A DNA stretch of 64,000 nt. Source: Pseudoxanthomonas wuyuanensis (GTDB taxonomy: Bacteria > Pseudomonadota > Gammaproteobacteria > Xanthomonadales > Xanthomonadaceae). Positions 1-8,130 of the stretch are shown one piece after another. The stretch covers positions 62,001 through 126,000 of the forward strand of contig NZ_OCND01000011.1 of the NCBI RefSeq assembly GCF_900215535.1, in the 5' to 3' direction. Made by a program: the position numbers and the translations under genes. A model generated the notes under the pieces. It saw only the letters and a list, made by a program, of their open reading frames with translations. It searched no databases and had not been told where the DNA came from. Position 1 is the first letter of the stretch; the number at the start of each line of letters is the position of its first letter.

Positions 1-398
1 AGTTCTGCCAATCCCGGCAGGCCGCGATTGAATTCGCGGGTGGGGACGTAGTGCAGCACATCGGCGCAAATCAGCAGGTCCACCGGTGCGCACGGGCGCA
101 GGAATTCGAAATCGCCGAACTGCGCCAGATGCAGGTTGCGGCGCCGGCCATGGCGGGCAACGGCGTACTCGCTGCCGTCGAAGCCCAGGTACTGCAGTTT
201 TGGCCGCAGCTTCAGCAGCGGCGCGCGCCAGGCGCCTTCGCCGCAACCGATGTCCAGCGCGCTGCGGATGGGTCGTTCCAGGTAGTACTCGGCGCAGGCC
301 ACCGCCAGGGCGACCTTGCGCGCCAGCCGCTGCGGGCCGCCGATATCGCTGCGGCGGTACCAATGCTGGAAATAGGCCTGATCGTATTGCTTGCTCAT
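1..398 (-). CDS. Class I SAM-dependent methyltransferase (partial, C-terminus off window)
   Basis: The minus-strand frame opens with ATG at 398 (N-terminus MSKQYDQAYFQHWY) and runs off the left edge, so only about 132 residues are visible. A glycine-rich SAM-binding motif I, LDIGCGEG, lies near residues 48-55. It is followed by a predicted acidic strand end (GFDGSEYA) and a motif-IV-like stretch (DLLICADVLHYV). This layout is typical of class I Rossmann methyltransferases. The substrate cannot be told. It is divergent from hemJ, with about 87 bases between the two starts. Confidence 0.8.
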   Translation of the reverse strand, partial: MSKQYDQAYFQHWYRRSDIGGPQRLARKVALAVACAEYYLERPIRSALDIGCGEGAWRAPLLKLRPKLQYLGFDGSEYAVARHGRRRNLHLAQFGDFEFLRPCAPVDLLICADVLHYVPTREFNRGLPGLAE

Positions 399-485
399 GG
401 AAGCCGGCGAACCTGTCGAGTGAATCCGCAGAGCTTACGCCAGCGCGCACGTTATCCTATGCGGCAGCCAATCGGAGCCAGCCGC

Positions 486-932
486 ATGTATACATGGGTC
501 AAAGTCTTTCACCTGGTGTTCGTCATCGCCTGGATGGCAACGGTGTTCTATCTGCCGCGCATCCTGGTCAATCTGGCCGAAACCCAGGGCCAGGCCGAGG
601 TGCAGGCGCGCCTGCAGCTGATGGGGCGCAAGCTGTACCGCTTCGGCCACAACATGTTCGGCCTTGCGGTCATCCTGGGCCTGGTGCTGTGGCTGGGCTA
701 CCGGGTGATTCCCGACTTCCAGACCATGGTCGGGCCCGGTACCGGCTGGTTGCACGCCAAGCTGGCGCTGGTGGCGTTGCTGCTGGCGCACTTCATCATC
801 GCCGGACGCTGGCTGAAGGGCGCGGAGAAGGGCAAGCCGCTGCCTTCCTCGTTCAAGCTGCGGTTGTTCAACGAAGCGCCGGTGGTGCTGCTGATTGCGG
901 TGGTGTGGCTGGTGCTCGCAAAGCCGTTCTGA
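486..932 (+). CDS. hemJ: HemJ-type protoporphyrinogen IX oxidase (membrane)
   Basis: The product is 148 residues with four predicted membrane segments. It matches the HemJ (UPF0093) layout: KVFHLVFVIAWMATVFYLPR with a membrane His near residue 9, then a central GWLHAKL motif, then FNEAPVVLLIAVVWLVLAKPF at the C-terminus. HemJ oxidises protoporphyrinogen IX to protoporphyrin IX in haem synthesis in bacteria lacking HemG/HemY. The ATG at 486 gives the family's usual length; longer upstream readings run into the divergent methyltransferase. The last codons are the origin of the 101-bp repeats that follow. Confidence 0.85.
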   Translation: MYTWVKVFHLVFVIAWMATVFYLPRILVNLAETQGQAEVQARLQLMGRKLYRFGHNMFGLAVILGLVLWLGYRVIPDFQTMVGPGTGWLHAKLALVALLLAHFIIAGRWLKGAEKGKPLPSSFKLRLFNEAPVVLLIAVVWLVLAKPF

Positions 933-1250
933 GTCCGTCGCTTTCGCGCGAGAGGATCTTGGCGCGTTGCGACGCGTTCTCGAACGCGGCGCCGTTGTCT
1001 TCGCGGGGCGCGGTGCTCGCAAAGCCGTTCTGAGTCCGTCGCTTTTCGCGCGAGAGGATCCTGGCGCGTTGCGACGCGTTCTCGATCACGGCGCCGCTGT
1101 CTTCGCGGGGCGCGGTGCTGGCCAAGCCGTTCTGAGTCCGTCGCTTTCGCGCGAGAGGATCCTGGCGCGTTGCGACGCGTTCTCGAACGCGGCGCCGTTG
1201 TCTTCGCGGGGCGCGGTGCTGGCCAAGCCGTTCTGAGTCCGTCGCTTTTC
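912..1250. repeat. 101-bp tandem repeat derived from the hemJ 3' end
   Basis: Copies begin at 912, 1013, 1115 and 1216 (spacing 101, 102, 101). Each begins with the last codons of hemJ (gtgctcgcaaagccgttctg or gtgctggccaagccgttctg), then tgagtccgtcgctt. The first three copies continue through a short stem-loop (cgcgttctcgaacgcg), and the fourth is cut short by a REP hairpin. Copies are nearly identical. Short open frames inside this block are translations of the repeat and are not called as genes. Confidence 0.9.
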
Positions 1251-1290
1251 CTGTAGGAGCGGTGCCGGCGCACCGGCACCACTCCTGCAG
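1251..1290. repeat. REP-type palindrome (GTAGGAGC family)
   Basis: An 18-base arm starting ctgtaggagcggtgccgg is mirrored by ccggcaccactcctgcag around a 4-base centre. The GTAGGAGC head is typical of xanthomonad REP elements. It sits between the hemJ repeats and the stop codon of the convergent phosphatase gene, so it may also act as a transcription barrier. Confidence 0.75.
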
Positions 1291-1303
1291 CAGAGAGGGC
1301 GGA

Positions 1304-3010
1304 TTACCTGCTCTGGAAATCCGCCGGCTTTGGCAACTCCACCGGTACGCCGTCGGCGTTGCAGGTGCCGGCCGCGCACAGGCGCTGCCGCAGTTTCGGC
1401 GTGGCCTGCACGATGAAGTGGTAGATGACGTTCTGCTCGACGGTGCCGCGCACCGCGGCGCTGCCCGGGCCGATGGCCCAGATGCCGACATCGTCGCCGC
1501 CATGCGATTCGGATTTCAGCGGCACCAGCGCTTCCTGCAGGTAGTCCGGGTGCTCGGTGTCGACATGGCTCAGATCCGGACGGCCGTCGGACGATTCGAC
1601 GCTGCTGGGCGCGTGCAGATGGCGCTTCGGTCCGGCCGGCTGCTGGTTGCTGGCGCCGGTATAGCCCGGGCCGTTGGCGTAGCTGAGCGTGGTGTAGGTC
1701 AAGCCGGCCTGGTCGCGCGCGTAGTCGCCCGGCGTATCGTCTTCGCTGCCCTGGCCGCGCACCTTGCCGAGGATGGGATTGCCGCGCACCGGATAGCCGA
1801 CAAAGTTGAGCGTATGCGAATGATCGGCGGTGACGATGATCAGGGTGTCCTCGCGCGAGGTGGCGTCGATGGCGGCCTGCACGGCTTCGGACATCGCGAT
1901 GGTCTCGTCCAGTGCGCGATAGGCGTTGCCGTAATGGTTGGCATGATCGATGCGGGCGGCTTCGACCATCAACACATAGCCGTCCGCATTGCGCGACAGG
2001 TTTTCGATGGCCACGCGGGTCAGTTCGGCCAGCGAAGGTTCGCCGGCCGGGTCCTGCGGGCGTTCGTGCTCGAACTGCATGTGATCCGGTTCGAACAGGC
2101 CCAGCAGCCTGGGCGCATCCTTGTGCGCGCGCAGTTGTTCGCTGTTCCAGACATAGGCGCCCTGCGGATTGGCGCCGAGCCATTCGGCGGTCAGGTCGCG
2201 GCCATCCAGGCGCTGGCCGACCTTGTCGTCGTATTCGGGGTCGCGCTGTTCGACGCTGGTGAATTCGCCGCGGCCACCGCCCAGGAACACATCCGGACCG
2301 CGGCCGAAGCGGCTGGCGGTCAGCAATTGCTGGGCGATGTCGGTGCAGCCCTGCGCCACCGCTTCCGGCGGCAGGTCGGTGTCGTTTTCCCAGTTGCGGT
2401 CAGGCGAATATGCGTACATCGCCGCCGGAGTGGCGTGGGTCATGCGCGCGGTACTGACGATGCCGGTGGCCAGGCCGGCGCTGTCGGCCAGCTGCAGCCA
2501 GTTCAGCAGCGGCTTGGCCAGGCTGTCGGCGCAATCGTCGCGGCTTCCCGACGACACGCCGATTGCGCCCATATGCGTTTTCACGCCGCTGGCGATGGCG
2601 GTCATCGTGCCGGCCGAGTCCGGTGTTTGCGAGTCGGTGTTGTAGGTCTTGCTGAAGGCGGTATGCGGGAAGCGCTCCCACGACAGCAGGTTTTCCTCGC
2701 CCGGCTGGCCCTTGCGCTGGCCATCGAGGATGCGCGCGGCCGCCACCGTGGTCAGGCTCATGCCATCGCCCAGGAACAGGATGACGTTCTTGGCTTTTCC
2801 GCCCATCGCCCCGTTGGCGGCGGCGCGGGCCGCGCCATTGCGATACCACCAGGCCGGGGTTTCCCCTTGCGGGTGCGCCACCGGCGCAACGTCGATGCGA
2901 TAGGAGGGCGGGGAATCCCCGGAGGCTGCCTGTCGAACGCTGGCGCAGCCGGAAAACAGGGTCAGGGCGGTCATGCCGAGCAAGGGCAGGGCAGCGGTGA
3001 ATCGACGCAT
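1304..3010 (-). CDS. Alkaline phosphatase family lipoprotein
   Basis: The product is 568 residues if translation starts at ATG 3010. This start puts the signal sequence MRRFTAALPLLGMTALTLFSGC first, with a lipobox LFSGC, so the protein is likely a periplasmic-facing lipoprotein. Family signatures are NVILFLGDGMSLTT (first metal Asp), the nucleophile region TPDSAGTMTA, HANHYGNAY, and TADHSH near the C-terminal half, all as in PhoA/eukaryotic-type alkaline phosphatases that hydrolyse phosphate monoesters. It is divergent from the symporter gene. A 7-residue longer start at 3031 is possible but would spoil the signal peptide. Substrate preference is unknown. Confidence 0.88.
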   Translation of the reverse strand: MRRFTAALPLLGMTALTLFSGCASVRQAASGDSPPSYRIDVAPVAHPQGETPAWWYRNGAARAAANGAMGGKAKNVILFLGDGMSLTTVAAARILDGQRKGQPGEENLLSWERFPHTAFSKTYNTDSQTPDSAGTMTAIASGVKTHMGAIGVSSGSRDDCADSLAKPLLNWLQLADSAGLATGIVSTARMTHATPAAMYAYSPDRNWENDTDLPPEAVAQGCTDIAQQLLTASRFGRGPDVFLGGGRGEFTSVEQRDPEYDDKVGQRLDGRDLTAEWLGANPQGAYVWNSEQLRAHKDAPRLLGLFEPDHMQFEHERPQDPAGEPSLAELTRVAIENLSRNADGYVLMVEAARIDHANHYGNAYRALDETIAMSEAVQAAIDATSREDTLIIVTADHSHTLNFVGYPVRGNPILGKVRGQGSEDDTPGDYARDQAGLTYTTLSYANGPGYTGASNQQPAGPKRHLHAPSSVESSDGRPDLSHVDTEHPDYLQEALVPLKSESHGGDDVGIWAIGPGSAAVRGTVEQNVIYHFIVQATPKLRQRLCAAGTCNADGVPVELPKPADFQSR

Positions 3011-3151
3011 ACGGATTCCGTGGGAGAGCAACGCGCCATTATGCCGGCCGCACAGTGTCCTGTTGATGACACATTGGTATTCCAGCGGTGCCGTCGCGGA
3101 GGCCGGCCGACTGGGCTATCGTGCAGGGCTGTCGTCTTGCGGGTGTGATGG

Positions 3152-4429
3152 ATGAAGCTGGTGTCGGCCTGGTTGAAGATTCCGTTCTGGCAGCGCGTGG
3201 TCGCCGGTTTCGTGCTGGGCGCGCTGGCGGGCTGGGCGTTCGGGCCTGCCGCGGAAACCTGGTTCGGGCCGCTGGGCACGCTGTATGTCACGTTGATCAA
3301 GATGATCGCGGTGCCGCTGGTGTTCTTTGCGGTGATCAACGCGGTTGCCAGCCTGCACGGACAGAAGTCGGTGGCGGCGCTGGGCGGCCGCACTTTCCTG
3401 TGGTTCGCCGCGACCGCAGCGCTGGCGGTGGTGGTGGGTTTGTCGATGGGCTGGCTGCTGCAACCGGGCAAGGGCCTGAGCGGGTTGACGGTGGCCGCCG
3501 GCTACAGCGTGCGCGAAGTGCCGACGTCGGTGCAGGTGCTGCTGGATGTGGTGCCGGCCAATCCGTTCCGGGCGCTGACCGAGGGCAGGATCCTGCAGGT
3601 GATCTTTTTCGCCGGGCTGGTCGGTTTTGCGCTGGTCAAGCTGGGCGAACGCAGCGCCGCGCTGCGCAAGCTGGCCGGCGAGGCCAGCGAGACGATGATC
3701 CAGGTCACCCGTTTCGTGCTGGAAATGACGCCGCTGGGCACCTTCGGCCTGATTGCCGGGCTGATCGGCGCCTATGGTTTCGAGAAGCTGTTGCCGCTGG
3801 GTTCGTTCGTGCTGGCGCTGTACCTGGCGTGTGCGGCGCACATCGTGTTGTCCTATGGCGGCCTGCTGCTGGCGCACGGCCTGAACCCGCTGAAATTCTT
3901 CCGCGGCGCGGCGCCTGGCATGCAGGTGGCGTTCGTCAGCTCGTCCAGTTTCGCCTCGATGCCGGTGGCGATCCGCAGCGTTACCCACAACCTGGGCGTG
4001 GACAAGGACTACGCCGCGTTTGCGGTGCCGCTGGGCGCCAGCATCAAGATGGACGGTTGCGGCGCGATCTATCCGGCGCTGACTTCGGTGTTCGTGGCCC
4101 AGTATTTCGGACTGGACCTGTCGGTCGACCAGTACTTCATCATCCTGCTGGCATCGGTGCTGGGCAGTTTCGGTACCGCCGGCGTACCCGGCACGGCCAT
4201 CGTCATGGTCACGCTGGTGTTGAGCGCGGCCGGACTGCCGCTGGAGGGCATCGGCTATCTGGTCGCCATCGATCGCGTGCTGGACATGATGCGCACGATG
4301 ACCAATGTGACCGGACAGATGCTGGTACCGGTGCTGGTGGCCAAGGAAACCGGCCTGCTCGACCGCGGGATCTACGAGCGGGCCTCGAGCAATGTCGGCA
4401 TCGAAGGCGGGGTACGCGAGGAAGCATGA
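3152..4429 (+). CDS. Dicarboxylate/amino acid:cation symporter (DAACS/SDF family)
   Basis: The 425-residue inner membrane protein fits the sodium:dicarboxylate symporter family (GltP/DctA/SstT type). Visible are the first helices (FWQRVVAGFVLGALAGWAFG), the LYVTLIKMIAVPLVFFAVI segment, the serine-rich re-entrant loop SSSSFASMP near residues 265-273, and the KMDGCGAIYPAL and GTAGVPGTAIVM motifs that form the substrate/Na+ site. The substrate is probably a C4-dicarboxylate or an acidic/neutral amino acid. An out-of-frame ATG at 3148 precedes the true start. The stop overlaps the start of the GNAT gene (ATGA), implying translational coupling. Confidence 0.88.
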   Translation: MKLVSAWLKIPFWQRVVAGFVLGALAGWAFGPAAETWFGPLGTLYVTLIKMIAVPLVFFAVINAVASLHGQKSVAALGGRTFLWFAATAALAVVVGLSMGWLLQPGKGLSGLTVAAGYSVREVPTSVQVLLDVVPANPFRALTEGRILQVIFFAGLVGFALVKLGERSAALRKLAGEASETMIQVTRFVLEMTPLGTFGLIAGLIGAYGFEKLLPLGSFVLALYLACAAHIVLSYGGLLLAHGLNPLKFFRGAAPGMQVAFVSSSSFASMPVAIRSVTHNLGVDKDYAAFAVPLGASIKMDGCGAIYPALTSVFVAQYFGLDLSVDQYFIILLASVLGSFGTAGVPGTAIVMVTLVLSAAGLPLEGIGYLVAIDRVLDMMRTMTNVTGQMLVPVLVAKETGLLDRGIYERASSNVGIEGGVREEA

Positions 4430-4872
4430 CTACCGACGGCATCCGACTGATCGAACGCTTTCCCGACGCGGAGACGTACTGCCGCATGCGCGTGGAAGCC
4501 GGGTTGTCGCCGAAGACGCTTGCGGCCGCGCATCGGGGGCTGGCCAACACCTTGTACGGCGTCAGCCTGCTGCAAGGCGATGAGGTTGTCGGAATGGGCC
4601 GGATCGTCGGCGACAACGGCATCGTTTTCACCATCGTGGATATTGCGGTACGGCCGGCGTTGCAGGGGCACGGATTGGGCAAGCGCATCCTGGCTGCGCT
4701 GGACGCCTGGTTGCAGGCCAATGCACCGGAATCGGCCTACGTGACCCTGGTGGCCGACGGTGACGCGAAACATCTCTACGCCAAGTTCGGGTTTGCCGAA
4801 ACGGCGCCGTATTCGGTCAGCATGGCCTATGTGATGGGCGCCAACGGCGAGCGCCTCACCGGGATTCCCTGA
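4426..4872 (+). CDS. GNAT family N-acetyltransferase
   Basis: The product is 148 residues. The acetyl-CoA pyrophosphate loop of the GNAT fold is visible as VRPALQGHGLGKRILAAL (the Q/RxxGxG/A motif), preceded by a beta-strand FTIVDIAV and followed by LYAKFGFAET near the C-terminus. It transfers an acetyl group to an amine; the acceptor is unknown. The ATG overlaps the symporter stop by four bases, so the two form an operon. A link to the symporter's substrate is possible but not shown. Confidence 0.85.
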   Translation: MTTDGIRLIERFPDAETYCRMRVEAGLSPKTLAAAHRGLANTLYGVSLLQGDEVVGMGRIVGDNGIVFTIVDIAVRPALQGHGLGKRILAALDAWLQANAPESAYVTLVADGDAKHLYAKFGFAETAPYSVSMAYVMGANGERLTGIP

Positions 4873-4928
4873 AACCGCGCCTGCGATTGCGGGCATCCCA
4901 GCGGCGCCCGGCAGGGCGCAGAGCGCGA

Positions 4929-5801
4929 TCAGGCCGGTTGGGGGGCCGCCTGATTGCGTGAGACGCGCCAGGCGAACACCGCCGCGGTGACGAACATCAG
5001 CAGACTGTAGACCGCCGCCGGGACCGACATCGTCGCGTTCTGCAGCACGTTCAACGCGATGAAGATCGCCAGCGTGCCGTTGTGGATGCCGATCTCCATC
5101 GCGATCGCTATCGCCTGCCGCTTTGGAAGTTTCAGCGCCAGCGGTGCGGCGTAGCCCACTCCCATGCTGATCAGATTGAACAACAGGCAGGCCAGGCCGA
5201 CCACGGCGAAATAGGTCAGCAGCGTGTTCCATTCCTGCGCCACCGCGGCGGCCACCAGCAGCGCCAACACCAGTACCGACAGCAGCCGTAGCGGCTTTTC
5301 CGCGCGCGCGGCAAAAGCGGGCGCCTTGGCGCGGACCACCATGCCCAGCAGCACCGGCAGCACGATGATCACCGCGACCTCGATGACCTTTTTCGTCGGC
5401 GGCGGTACGTACTGGCCGGCGCCAAGGAAATATTCCAGCGCCAGGTTCAGGATCACCGGCAGCGTCAGCAGGCACAGCAGGCTGTTGATCGCGGTCAGGG
5501 TGATGTTCAGCGCCACGTCGCCGCGCGCCAGATGGCTGTAGATGTTGGCGGTTGCGCCGCCGGGCGAGGCGGCCAGCAGCATCAGGCCCACCGCCAGTTC
5601 CGGGGTCAGGCCGAAGCCCAGCGCCAGTCCGAATGCGGCCCACGGCAGCACCAGCACCTGCAGCGTCAGTCCGGTCAGCACCGCGCGCGGATAGCGTGCG
5701 ACCCGGCGGAAGTCCTCGGTCGTCAGGCCAAGACCCAGGCCGAACATGATGATGCCCAGCGCCAGCGGCAACAGCAGATTGGTCAACAACGTGGCTTGCA
5801 T
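4929..5801 (-). CDS. Bile acid:sodium symporter (BASS) family protein
   Basis: The 290-residue protein has about nine hydrophobic segments. It matches the BASS family: an N-terminal IIMFGLGLGLTTEDF, the helix-break motif LLAASPGGATANIYSHLARGD near residues 96-116, and EIGIHNGTLAIFIA in the second half, which mirrors the first (the family's inverted repeat). Bacterial members move organic anions such as pantoate, keto acids or bile acids with Na+. It is convergent with the GNAT gene and stands alone. Confidence 0.85.
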   Translation of the reverse strand: MQATLLTNLLLPLALGIIMFGLGLGLTTEDFRRVARYPRAVLTGLTLQVLVLPWAAFGLALGFGLTPELAVGLMLLAASPGGATANIYSHLARGDVALNITLTAINSLLCLLTLPVILNLALEYFLGAGQYVPPPTKKVIEVAVIIVLPVLLGMVVRAKAPAFAARAEKPLRLLSVLVLALLVAAAVAQEWNTLLTYFAVVGLACLLFNLISMGVGYAAPLALKLPKRQAIAIAMEIGIHNGTLAIFIALNVLQNATMSVPAAVYSLLMFVTAAVFAWRVSRNQAAPQPA

Positions 5802-5841
5802 TGCGGGCAGCTCCTTTGGCGCTAATCGTTATGACAACACT

Positions 5842-5911
5842 TGTAGGAGCGACGTCAGTCGCGATGAAGCCTTCCCATGAAAGCTTCATCGCGACTGACG
5901 TCGCTCCTACA
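5842..5911. repeat. Paired REP element (REPIN-like) with 29-base arms
   Basis: tgtaggagcgacgtcagtcg at 5842 continues to gcgatgaagc and is mirrored exactly on the other strand ending at 5911, with a ~12-base centre. Two head-to-head GTAGGAGCGACGTCAGTCGCGA units make a long hairpin in the intergenic space. The same unit recurs at 38.8, 43.9, 52.3 and 52.6 kb. Confidence 0.9.
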
Positions 5912-5926
5912 TGACACGTTGAGGGG

Positions 5927-6334
5927 TCACGGCGTGTTCCGGTGCCCGGCCAGCCTGGCCGCCAGCACCGCCAGCGGGATCGGCAGCAGCACGCCCAAAG
6001 CATTCATCCATAGCGGATGCGGAATGGCCATGGCGTTCATCACGGTGCCGGCGACGATGAAGGCCGCTACCGCGACGGCGGCCATCACCCGCCGCTGGCG
6101 ACTGATGCGGGCGGCGACCCAGGCGCCGGCAAAGCTGGCGATGGCCCAGCCGCATACCACCCAGATCTTCTTGCCGGTCGAGGACATCGCCACCAGTCTG
6201 GCTAAATCCGCTTCGCTCTGCAGGGTGGTTCCAGGCGGCAGCGGAAACAGCGCCATGCCCAGCATCTCCAGGCCGAAAATCAATGCGAATGCGGTGATCA
6301 GGCCGGCCAGTACGGCCAGGACGGTACGCATCAT
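5927..6334 (-). CDS. Small integral membrane protein, unknown function
   Basis: The product is 135 residues with four predicted membrane helices: roughly 4-26, 57-76, 82-102 and 107-127. No recognised motif was found. The N-terminus MMRTVLAVLAGLITAFALIFGLEMLG resembles many small xanthomonad membrane proteins. Either of the two adjacent Met codons could be the start. It stands alone between a REPIN and a 235-bp inverted-repeat element. Confidence 0.6.
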   Translation of the reverse strand: MMRTVLAVLAGLITAFALIFGLEMLGMALFPLPPGTTLQSEADLARLVAMSSTGKKIWVVCGWAIASFAGAWVAARISRQRRVMAAVAVAAFIVAGTVMNAMAIPHPLWMNALGVLLPIPLAVLAARLAGHRNTP

Positions 6335-6348
6335 GTTGCTATTCCTCC

Positions 6349-6583
6349 CTAGGGGTTGTTGCCGTTTCCCGAGCCGGTCGCGTTGGGTCTGGCAAGCCGT
6401 CAGCGGGTGTTGCGTGGCGCAGCGTCTGACTGGCCGTCAGGCCAACCCGCAGGGCCGCCCTTGCGCGCGTCCGCGGCCGCGTCATCGCTCGGTCGTGGAC
6501 GGAGGTCCACTCCCTCGCTCTTCCTTGCCGCGAACACGCGCAAGAGCGGCGCGGCCTGCTCGGGAAACGGCAACAGCCCCTAG
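6349..6583. mobile_element. 235-bp MITE-like element with 34-bp terminal inverted repeats
   Basis: The left end (ctaggggttgttgccgtttc, 6349 onward, 34 bases) and the right end (to 6583) are reverse complements with three mismatches. Both termini read CTAGGGG. The interior has no credible gene, and no target-site duplication is obvious in the flanks. This organisation suggests a non-autonomous element or large hairpin. It fills most of the 343-base gap between its neighbours. Confidence 0.7.
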
Positions 6584-6677
6584 ACGGCCGTGGCAGCATG
6601 GCGGCAACCGCGGCGGTCCGCAAGCGTGCCGGCCGGGCCTCGCGTACCCTGTTGCGGCGCACCCAAGGAGCCCTGCC

Positions 6678-7181
6678 GTGAGCGGCGAACAACGCGAACT
6701 GACCTTTCGGTTTCTGGCCGAACCCACCGACGTCAATTTTGGCGGCAAGGTCCACGGTGGCGTGGTGATGAAGTGGATCGACCAGGTCGGCTATGCCGCC
6801 GCGGTCGGCTGGAGCGGGCATTACAGCGTCACCGTTGCGGTCGGCGGCATCCGTTTCGTCGCCCCCATCCGCATCAGCGACCTGGTGACGATTTCCGCCA
6901 AGCTGGTCTATACCGGCACCACCAGCATGCATTTTGCCGTGGACGTGCGTGCGCGCGACCCGATGGGCGGGCAGAGCAGGTTGTGCACGCATTGCGTCAT
7001 CGTCTTCGTTGCGTTGGACGAAACCGAAGGCAAGCCGGTGCCGGTGCCGCCATGGCAGCCGCAGGCGCCGGAGGACTGCCGGCTGGCCGAGTACGCGCTG
7101 AAGGTGATGGACCTGAGCAAGGGCATCGAAGAAACCGTGGCGCATTACCACGACGCCGTCCTGCAAAAAACCGCCTCGTAG
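6678..7181 (+). CDS. Hotdog-fold acyl-CoA thioesterase
   Basis: The 167-residue product starts at GTG 6678, seven bases after an AAGGAG ribosome site; upstream open frame lies in the inverted-repeat element. The motif VNFGGKVHGGVVMKWIDQVGY (about residues 16-36) is the hotdog thioesterase hallmark with the HGG and the catalytic acidic residue. It is followed by GGIRFVAPI and LVYTGTTSMHFAVDV as in acyl-CoA hydrolases (YciA/BFIT type). It hydrolyses fatty acyl-CoA to free acid and CoA in the cytosol. Chain-length preference is not predictable. Confidence 0.85.
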   Translation: MSGEQRELTFRFLAEPTDVNFGGKVHGGVVMKWIDQVGYAAAVGWSGHYSVTVAVGGIRFVAPIRISDLVTISAKLVYTGTTSMHFAVDVRARDPMGGQSRLCTHCVIVFVALDETEGKPVPVPPWQPQAPEDCRLAEYALKVMDLSKGIEETVAHYHDAVLQKTAS

Positions 7182-7187
7182 GCGGCT
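7164..7187 (-). terminator. Intrinsic terminator for the NlpC/P60 gene
   Basis: Read on the minus strand this is a CCGCCT / AGGCGG stem with a 3-base loop, followed by GTTTTTTGC. It lies 37 bases past the NlpC/P60 stop and overlaps the last codons of the convergent thioesterase gene. Confidence 0.7.
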
Positions 7188-7223
7188 TATGTCCGTACCG
7201 GAGCCCGCCCGTGGGCAGGCGCG

Positions 7224-8012
7224 TCAGAGGGCGACGCGGCGCGCCTGCATGAAGCGATTGCTCCAGTAGCCGCTGGTCAGGCTGTCCACGCGGACGTCCT
7301 TGCCCCTGCTGGGCGAATGCAGGAAGCGGCCTTCGCCGACATAGATGCCGACATGGTTGACCCGGCCCTTGAGGCCGAAGAACACCAGATCGCCCTGCTT
7401 GAGTTCTTCGCGGTTCTTGATCAGTTCGGCGTCGGACTGGGCGGCCATGTCGCGCGAGATGCGCGGCAGTTCGATGCCCAGCGCATTGCTGAACACATAG
7501 CCGACCAGGCCGCTGCAATCGAACCCGCTTTCCGGCGATGTGCCGCCCCAGCGATACGGCGTACCCAGCAGGGTCAGCGCGCGCTTGAGCAGGGCCTGCA
7601 CCTTGCCGCCTTCTTCCTGGGTTACCACGCCGCCGGTCTGGACCTTGGTCAGATCGTAGCTGGCCAGCAGGTGGCTGATGTCGTTGGCGAACATCGCCGA
7701 ACGGTCCATCAGCGGCATCGCATCGCTGGCAGCCAGTCGCGGCAGCAGCGCGGTCAGCGTGGCGGTGGCGGCCTCGGCCGCCTTGCTCTTGATGCTGGCG
7801 GTCGTGGCCGGAGCGTTGTCGGCGGCGAGCACGACCGGCGGAACACTGGCCAGCGCCGGAGCGGCACCGGCGTCGCTGTCGGCGGTCGCGGACTGGGCAA
7901 AAGCCAAGCTGCTGGCGGCGTAAAGCGCAAGCAGCAAAAGAAAACGGACGGTACCCCGCGAAGGGCGGAAAGCGGCGGCTGGCTGGCCTGGCGGCAGGTC
8001 GTCGGTCGTCAC
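7224..8012 (-). CDS. NlpC/P60 (C40) peptidoglycan endopeptidase
   Basis: From a GTG at 8012 the protein has 262 residues: a short basic stretch, a signal anchor (RFLLLLALYAASSLAFAQS), an Ala-rich linker, and a C-terminal NlpC/P60 domain of about 110 residues. The domain shows YRWGGTSPESGFDCSGLV with the nucleophile Cys, NHVGIYVGEGRFLHSPS with the His residues, and a GDLVFFG loop. These enzymes cut the D-Glu-mDAP stem peptide bond. The start is uncertain: no clear ribosome site is seen, and GTG 8054 is an alternative. A paralogous gene lies just upstream on the same strand. Confidence 0.82.
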   Translation of the reverse strand: MTTDDLPPGQPAAAFRPSRGTVRFLLLLALYAASSLAFAQSATADSDAGAAPALASVPPVVLAADNAPATTASIKSKAAEAATATLTALLPRLAASDAMPLMDRSAMFANDISHLLASYDLTKVQTGGVVTQEEGGKVQALLKRALTLLGTPYRWGGTSPESGFDCSGLVGYVFSNALGIELPRISRDMAAQSDAELIKNREELKQGDLVFFGLKGRVNHVGIYVGEGRFLHSPSRGKDVRVDSLTSGYWSNRFMQARRVAL

Positions 8013-8065
8013 GCGGGGTCTGTTCAATAAGCGAAGGGGCAATAGTGCCGTCACATCGCCATGAT

Positions 8066-8104
8066 TTGGTTTATATATCGTTATATTTTCGTTAAATAAA
8101 CGTG
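8066..8104 (-). promoter_or_regulatory. AT-rich upstream region, candidate promoter
   Basis: An exceptionally A+T-rich stretch of about 39 bases sits upstream of the NlpC/P60 gene in otherwise GC-rich DNA. On the minus strand it holds several TATAAC/TATAAA-like -10 candidates after a TTAACG. No single pair has ideal spacing, so the exact promoter is not assigned. Confidence 0.4.
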
Positions 8105-8130
8105 ATGAAATGCCCAGAACCGGCCGCTGG

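Noticed and set aside
895-1236. Open frame across the hemJ-derived tandem repeats
   Set aside because: It is the translation of a repeat unit in a frame offset from hemJ; no start signal.
912-1250. CRISPR array from regularly spaced repeats
   Set aside because: Units abut without spacers and are over 100 bases. The 168-bp array at 54 kb fails the same test.
3050-3080. Possible Pho box upstream of the alkaline phosphatase gene
   Set aside because: Only one TGTCAT-like half-site is visible, with no second half at the right spacing.
1262-3148. Long + strand open frame of 628 codons opposite the alkaline phosphatase gene
   Set aside because: Antisense of a well supported gene in GC-rich DNA. 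Composition is Gly/Ala/Arg/Val-rich with no domain motifs.
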